The notes under the pieces: generated by a model
Told to the model about the DNA's origin: nothing
What the model saw: the letters and a program-made list of their open reading frames with translations, nothing else
Databases searched by the model: none
Made by a program: the position numbers and the translations under genes
Origin: Coriobacteriales bacterium
Lineage (GTDB): Bacteria; Actinomycetota; Coriobacteriia; Coriobacteriales; JAEZZM01
NCBI GenBank assembly: GCA_029983705.1
Contig: JASBYZ010000056.1
Span: 1 to 9,282 of the forward strand
Direction: 5' to 3'
DNA: 9,282 bases
Part shown: positions 6,601 through 9,282 of the stretch, piece after piece
Layout of the letters: each line of letters opens with the position of its first letter
How positions within the stretch are numbered: the first letter of the stretch is position 1

Positions 6601-7853
6601 TATCCTCTAATCTGTCCGCTGCCTTCACATATGTACTTCGTTGAAATCAGAGCTTCTGCTCCCATAGGTCCTCTCGCATGTAATTTTTGAGTTGAGATGC
6701 CAATCTCTGCACCAAGTCCAAAGATAGCTCCATCAGAAAATCTGGTAGATGCGTTGACATACACACAAGCAGCATCAACTTTATTTGTAAAGGTTTGAGC
6801 CATCTTATAGCTTTCAGTAACAATAGCCTCTGAATGATGAGAGCCATGAGCATTAATATGGCTAACAGCCTCATCTACCCCATCAACTAAGGCAATTGAT
6901 ATCTTAAGTGCAAGATATTCAGTGTCAAAGTCTTCATCTGTAGCTAGCTTTACGTGCTTATCGCCCGCAAGATCTAAGATTTCTTGAGTAGCTACAATTT
7001 CAACTTCGCGCTCTTTAAGGGTAGGAATAATAAGCGCTAAAAATTCTTTGGCAATAGCTCTATCTATCAGTAAGTTTTCAATAGCATTGCAGACACCCGT
7101 ACGCTGAGTTTTTGCGTTTAGTACAATGTCTTGTGCCATCTCAAAGTTTGCGCTTTTCTCAACATATACGTGATTGTTGCCCGTACCAGTTTCAATCACC
7201 GGCACCTTTGCATGTTCAATAACCGTTTGAATTAGTTTTGCTCCGCCTCGAGGAATAAGCAGGTCCACAAGGCCAGAAAGTCCCATGAGCTCTACTGATT
7301 CTTGCCTATCTGTGGACTCAATTGACTGGATGCACTCACGAGGAAGACCAGAGGCATCAAGCGCGTCTTGAAGTACCTTGGTCATTGCTAGGTTAGAGTT
7401 CTTAGCAGTGGAGCCCCCTCGCAAAACTATGGTATTAGCTGTTTTAATTGCAAGTGCTGCTGCATCTGCAGTAACGTTTGGACGTGCCTCATAAATCATG
7501 GCAAGCACTCCCATAGGCACGCTTACCTTCTTAATATGAATACCGTTTGCAAGCGTAGAACCTGAGAGTACCTGACCTATTAAATCTCTTTGACGGGCAA
7601 TATCTCTCATATTGCTTGCAATCTCTTGAAGGCGACCTGCATCAAGGGCAAGACGGTCTATCAAGCTTTCTTTAAGCCCTTCTGATTTTGCAGCTTCAAT
7701 ATCTAAGTTATTTGCTTGTAGAATTTCATCTGAGTGCTCAAGTAAGGCATCTGCCATTGAATTGATTGCAGCAGCGCGCTCGGTGCTTGAAAATTCTTGC
7801 AAAAGAACTGAGGCAGCCTTAGCGCCTTGAGCTTTAGCTAATGCTTCTGACAC
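6600..7853 (-). CDS. proA: Glutamate-5-semialdehyde dehydrogenase (gamma-glutamyl phosphate reductase) ProA
   Basis: ProA reduces gamma-glutamyl phosphate with NADPH to glutamate-5-semialdehyde, the second step of proline synthesis, working with ProB. The 417 residues match the family. Visible landmarks are VPMGVLAMIYEARPNVTADAA (112-132) in the cofactor domain, LRGGS (144-148), PRGG (201-204), ETGTGNNHVYV (221-231), the catalytic Cys255 in QRTGVCNAIE, and the C-terminal YVNASTRFSDG (365-375) and GAEIGISTQKLHARGPMG (381-398). Translation starts at GTG 7853, with AAAGGGTG seven bases upstream. Only 15 nt separate it from proB, and its stop overlaps the nadD start by one base, so all three are very likely in one transcript. 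No damage is seen in the frame. Confidence 0.97.
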   Translation of the reverse strand: MSEALAKAQGAKAASVLLQEFSSTERAAAINSMADALLEHSDEILQANNLDIEAAKSEGLKESLIDRLALDAGRLQEIASNMRDIARQRDLIGQVLSGSTLANGIHIKKVSVPMGVLAMIYEARPNVTADAAALAIKTANTIVLRGGSTAKNSNLAMTKVLQDALDASGLPRECIQSIESTDRQESVELMGLSGLVDLLIPRGGAKLIQTVIEHAKVPVIETGTGNNHVYVEKSANFEMAQDIVLNAKTQRTGVCNAIENLLIDRAIAKEFLALIIPTLKEREVEIVATQEILDLAGDKHVKLATDEDFDTEYLALKISIALVDGVDEAVSHINAHGSHHSEAIVTESYKMAQTFTNKVDAACVYVNASTRFSDGAIFGLGAEIGISTQKLHARGPMGAEALISTKYICEGSGQIRG

Positions 7854-7868
7854 AAAGATACACCCTTT

Positions 7869-9008
7869 CTAATACACTACGAGTTCATCACGATGTATAA
7901 ATGGCTGGTGTGCAAGTTTTGGATATACTCGTGAAATCATATCCATATTCATGCCCTTAACCACCGAAAGTTCTTCAGAGCTGTAGCGAGAAAGTCCTCG
8001 TGCTACAAGTTCATCGTGCTCGTTTAAAATCATGAGGGCATCTCCCGCACTAAAGGTCCCAATAAAATCTTTAACACCCACAGCAAGAAGGGATGAACCC
8101 TTTTGTCTGAGTGCGCGCTCTGCCCCCTCATCAATATAAACTCGCCCTGACATCTTGTTTGCAACAGAAATCCAAAGCTTTCTTGAATTTACGAGATGAT
8201 CAAAGTGAGCTACAAAGCGAGAGCCCACCTGCTTACCATTTACGATATCAACAAGTACCTCTGGGTCTTTACCCTCACAAATTATCGTGTCTATACCCGC
8301 CTGCATCACAAGACCAGCGGCCTTAAGTTTTGATGCCATACCACCAGTACCTACACCACTAATGGATTCTCCTGCCATTTCAAAAATCTCAGGAGTTATC
8401 TCATCAATTGTGTCTAGACGCTTAGCATCAGGATTAGTGTGAGGGTTTGCAGTGTAAAGCCCGTCCACATCACTAAAGATAACTACGAGGTCAGCCTCGC
8501 AAATTGCTGCAGTAATAGCAGCTAGCGCGTCATTATCGCCAAACTTAATTTCATTTACAGCTACCGTATCATTTTCATTAACCACCGCAAGCGCACCAAG
8601 CTCTAAAAGGCGGGCAAAGGTATTTTTAGCATGCAAATACGCGATACGTGAGCTAGTGTCATTTAAGGTTAGGAGCACCTGCCCTACTGGAATCTTATAA
8701 GGCCTAAAGTGCTGAGCATAACTATCTATTAAGGCAGCCTGGCCCACTGCAGCACAGGCCTGCAAACTTGGAATATCTTTTGGTCGAGTCTTATAGCCTA
8801 AAAGCCTAAAACCACAGGCAATTGCACCAGAAGATACCAGCACAACCTCAACACCGGCCTCTTTTACCTGAGCTATCACCTTTGACAAACGGGTGATGTA
8901 GTCGTTATCTACACCACCCGCATCAGTGCTTACTAAAGAAGACCCACATTTTATTACTATACGCTTAGCTTTTTTATTCCCCGTCATCATAGCCTTCCCA
9001 GGGGTCAT
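7869..9008 (-). CDS. proB: Glutamate 5-kinase ProB with C-terminal PUA domain
   Basis: ProB phosphorylates glutamate with ATP to gamma-glutamyl phosphate, the first step of proline synthesis and usually feedback-inhibited by proline. The amino-acid kinase domain (about 15-265) shows RIVIKCGSSLVS (16-27), VLVSSGAIACG (56-66), VNENDTV (143-149), FGDNDALAA (156-164), SDVDGLYTANP (179-189) and GTGGMASKL (220-228). The C-terminal part (about 278-360) fits a PUA domain. The length is 379 residues from ATG 9008, which has AGAGGT upstream at short spacing. ATGs at 8990 and 8987 also fit the family N-terminus better in length and follow GGGAAGG, so the true start may be up to seven codons downstream. 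It overlaps a small upstream ORF by 14-35 nt, depending on the start. Confidence 0.96.
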   Translation of the reverse strand: MTPGKAMMTGNKKAKRIVIKCGSSLVSTDAGGVDNDYITRLSKVIAQVKEAGVEVVLVSSGAIACGFRLLGYKTRPKDIPSLQACAAVGQAALIDSYAQHFRPYKIPVGQVLLTLNDTSSRIAYLHAKNTFARLLELGALAVVNENDTVAVNEIKFGDNDALAAITAAICEADLVVIFSDVDGLYTANPHTNPDAKRLDTIDEITPEIFEMAGESISGVGTGGMASKLKAAGLVMQAGIDTIICEGKDPEVLVDIVNGKQVGSRFVAHFDHLVNSRKLWISVANKMSGRVYIDEGAERALRQKGSSLLAVGVKDFIGTFSAGDALMILNEHDELVARGLSRYSSEELSVVKGMNMDMISRVYPKLAHQPFIHRDELVVY

Positions 9009-9177
9009 CTACCTCTTTGTCGTGAGGTCTAAATTCATCTGGATACTCAACATCTTCTAGGTTTTTAGGAAAATATTCCTTAAGGCTATACGGCTCTTGA
9101 TGCTGAGTGCTTAAGGCTGACTTTTCAAGAAGCGCATTTTTCTTATTAGAAATTGGTGACTTACACTTCATCTTCAT
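8974..9177 (-). CDS. Small acidic protein of unknown function between obg and proB
   Basis: I do not recognise this 67-residue ORF. It starts at ATG 9177, inside the last codons of obg (17-nt overlap), with GGAG ten bases upstream. It ends at TAA 8974-8976 within the 5' end of proB. It therefore fills the whole obg-proB gap, which otherwise would be about 150 nt of noncoding DNA inside a tightly packed operon. The N-terminus is Lys-rich (MKMKCKSPISNKKN) and the C-terminal half is acidic and aromatic (EYPDEFRPHDKEVDDPWEGY), with no hydrophobic segment or signal peptide. It looks soluble and perhaps partly disordered. The alternative is a chance open frame in a leader region for proB. The gap-filling position and coding-like composition support a real gene, but no homology can be claimed from sequence alone. 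Confidence 0.5.
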   Translation of the reverse strand: MKMKCKSPISNKKNALLEKSALSTQHQEPYSLKEYFPKNLEDVEYPDEFRPHDKEVDDPWEGYDDGE

Positions 9178-9282
9178 GTTCTATAAGCTCCATTATTTCC
9201 TCATCATCCAAATCCTCAAACGGATCTGAACCACCTTGGTGTTCAAAGACCATCTCTAAGATTCTAATCTCATCTCCATTGC
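9161..9282 (-). CDS. obg: GTPase Obg, C-terminal fragment (5' end outside window)
   Basis: Obg is a GTPase that assists assembly of the large ribosomal subunit and links growth with stress responses. Only the last 39 codons are inside the window. NGDEIRILEMVFEH matches the end of the Obg C-terminal (OCT) domain, where a GD-VRI-EFE-like pattern is usual. A strongly acidic tail follows (DPFEDLDDEEIMELIEHEDEV) and the gene stops at TAA 9163-9161. The assignment rests on this short stretch plus the neighbouring proB-proA-nadD-yqeK-rsfS order, in which obg is the common upstream gene. The G domain lies beyond the window. Confidence 0.8.
   Translation of the reverse strand, partial: NGDEIRILEMVFEHQGGSDPFEDLDDEEIMELIEHEDEV

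Overview
The window looks like chromosomal housekeeping DNA from a fairly AT-rich bacterium. Gene content (FtsH, DinB, and an Obg-ProB-ProA-NadD-YqeK-RsfS cluster), GTG/TTG starts and about 44% GC in the sampled flanks would fit a low-GC member of the Coriobacteriia (Atopobium-like) or a Clostridia relative. This taxonomic guess is inference only, since no rRNA or other marker is present.

Layout. (1) Bases 1-1994, plus strand: the C-terminal part of the membrane AAA+ protease FtsH, then 16 nt later a complete DNA polymerase IV (DinB). (2) Bases 1995-4967, plus strand: a three-gene ABC-2 exporter operon (ATPase, permease, permease), much more AT-rich (about 29% GC in seven sampled 60-base lines). 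Every gene in it is broken: the ATPase has no ATG/GTG/TTG start and carries an in-frame TAA, and each permease has a +1 frameshift at a homopolymer. (3) Bases 4964-9282, minus strand, read right to left: the Obg GTPase C-terminus, a small acidic unknown ORF, proB, proA, nadD, yqeK and rsfS. These are tightly packed, with overlapping or nearly overlapping ends, and probably form one operon. The last ABC gene and rsfS converge and share a CTAG carrying both stop codons.

How the genes relate. ProB and ProA carry out the first two steps of proline synthesis. NadD makes nicotinate adenine dinucleotide, YqeK is an HD-domain Ap4A hydrolase, and RsfS and Obg act on the large ribosomal subunit. The cluster therefore joins ribosome control, nucleotide/NAD metabolism and proline synthesis, as seen in many Gram-positive bacteria. 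The ABC operon looks like an acquired accessory exporter that is decaying between two conserved blocks.

The most interesting signals are structural. A perfect 13-bp inverted repeat includes the dinB start codon and is followed by six T. A perfect 9-bp GC-rich hairpin followed by six T lies inside the 5' part of yqeK and looks like an intrinsic terminator on the coding strand. A small acidic ORF bridges obg and proB. I found no tRNA, rRNA, CRISPR array, insertion sequence or clearly new system. No stretch longer than 300 bases lacks a gene or gene remnant.
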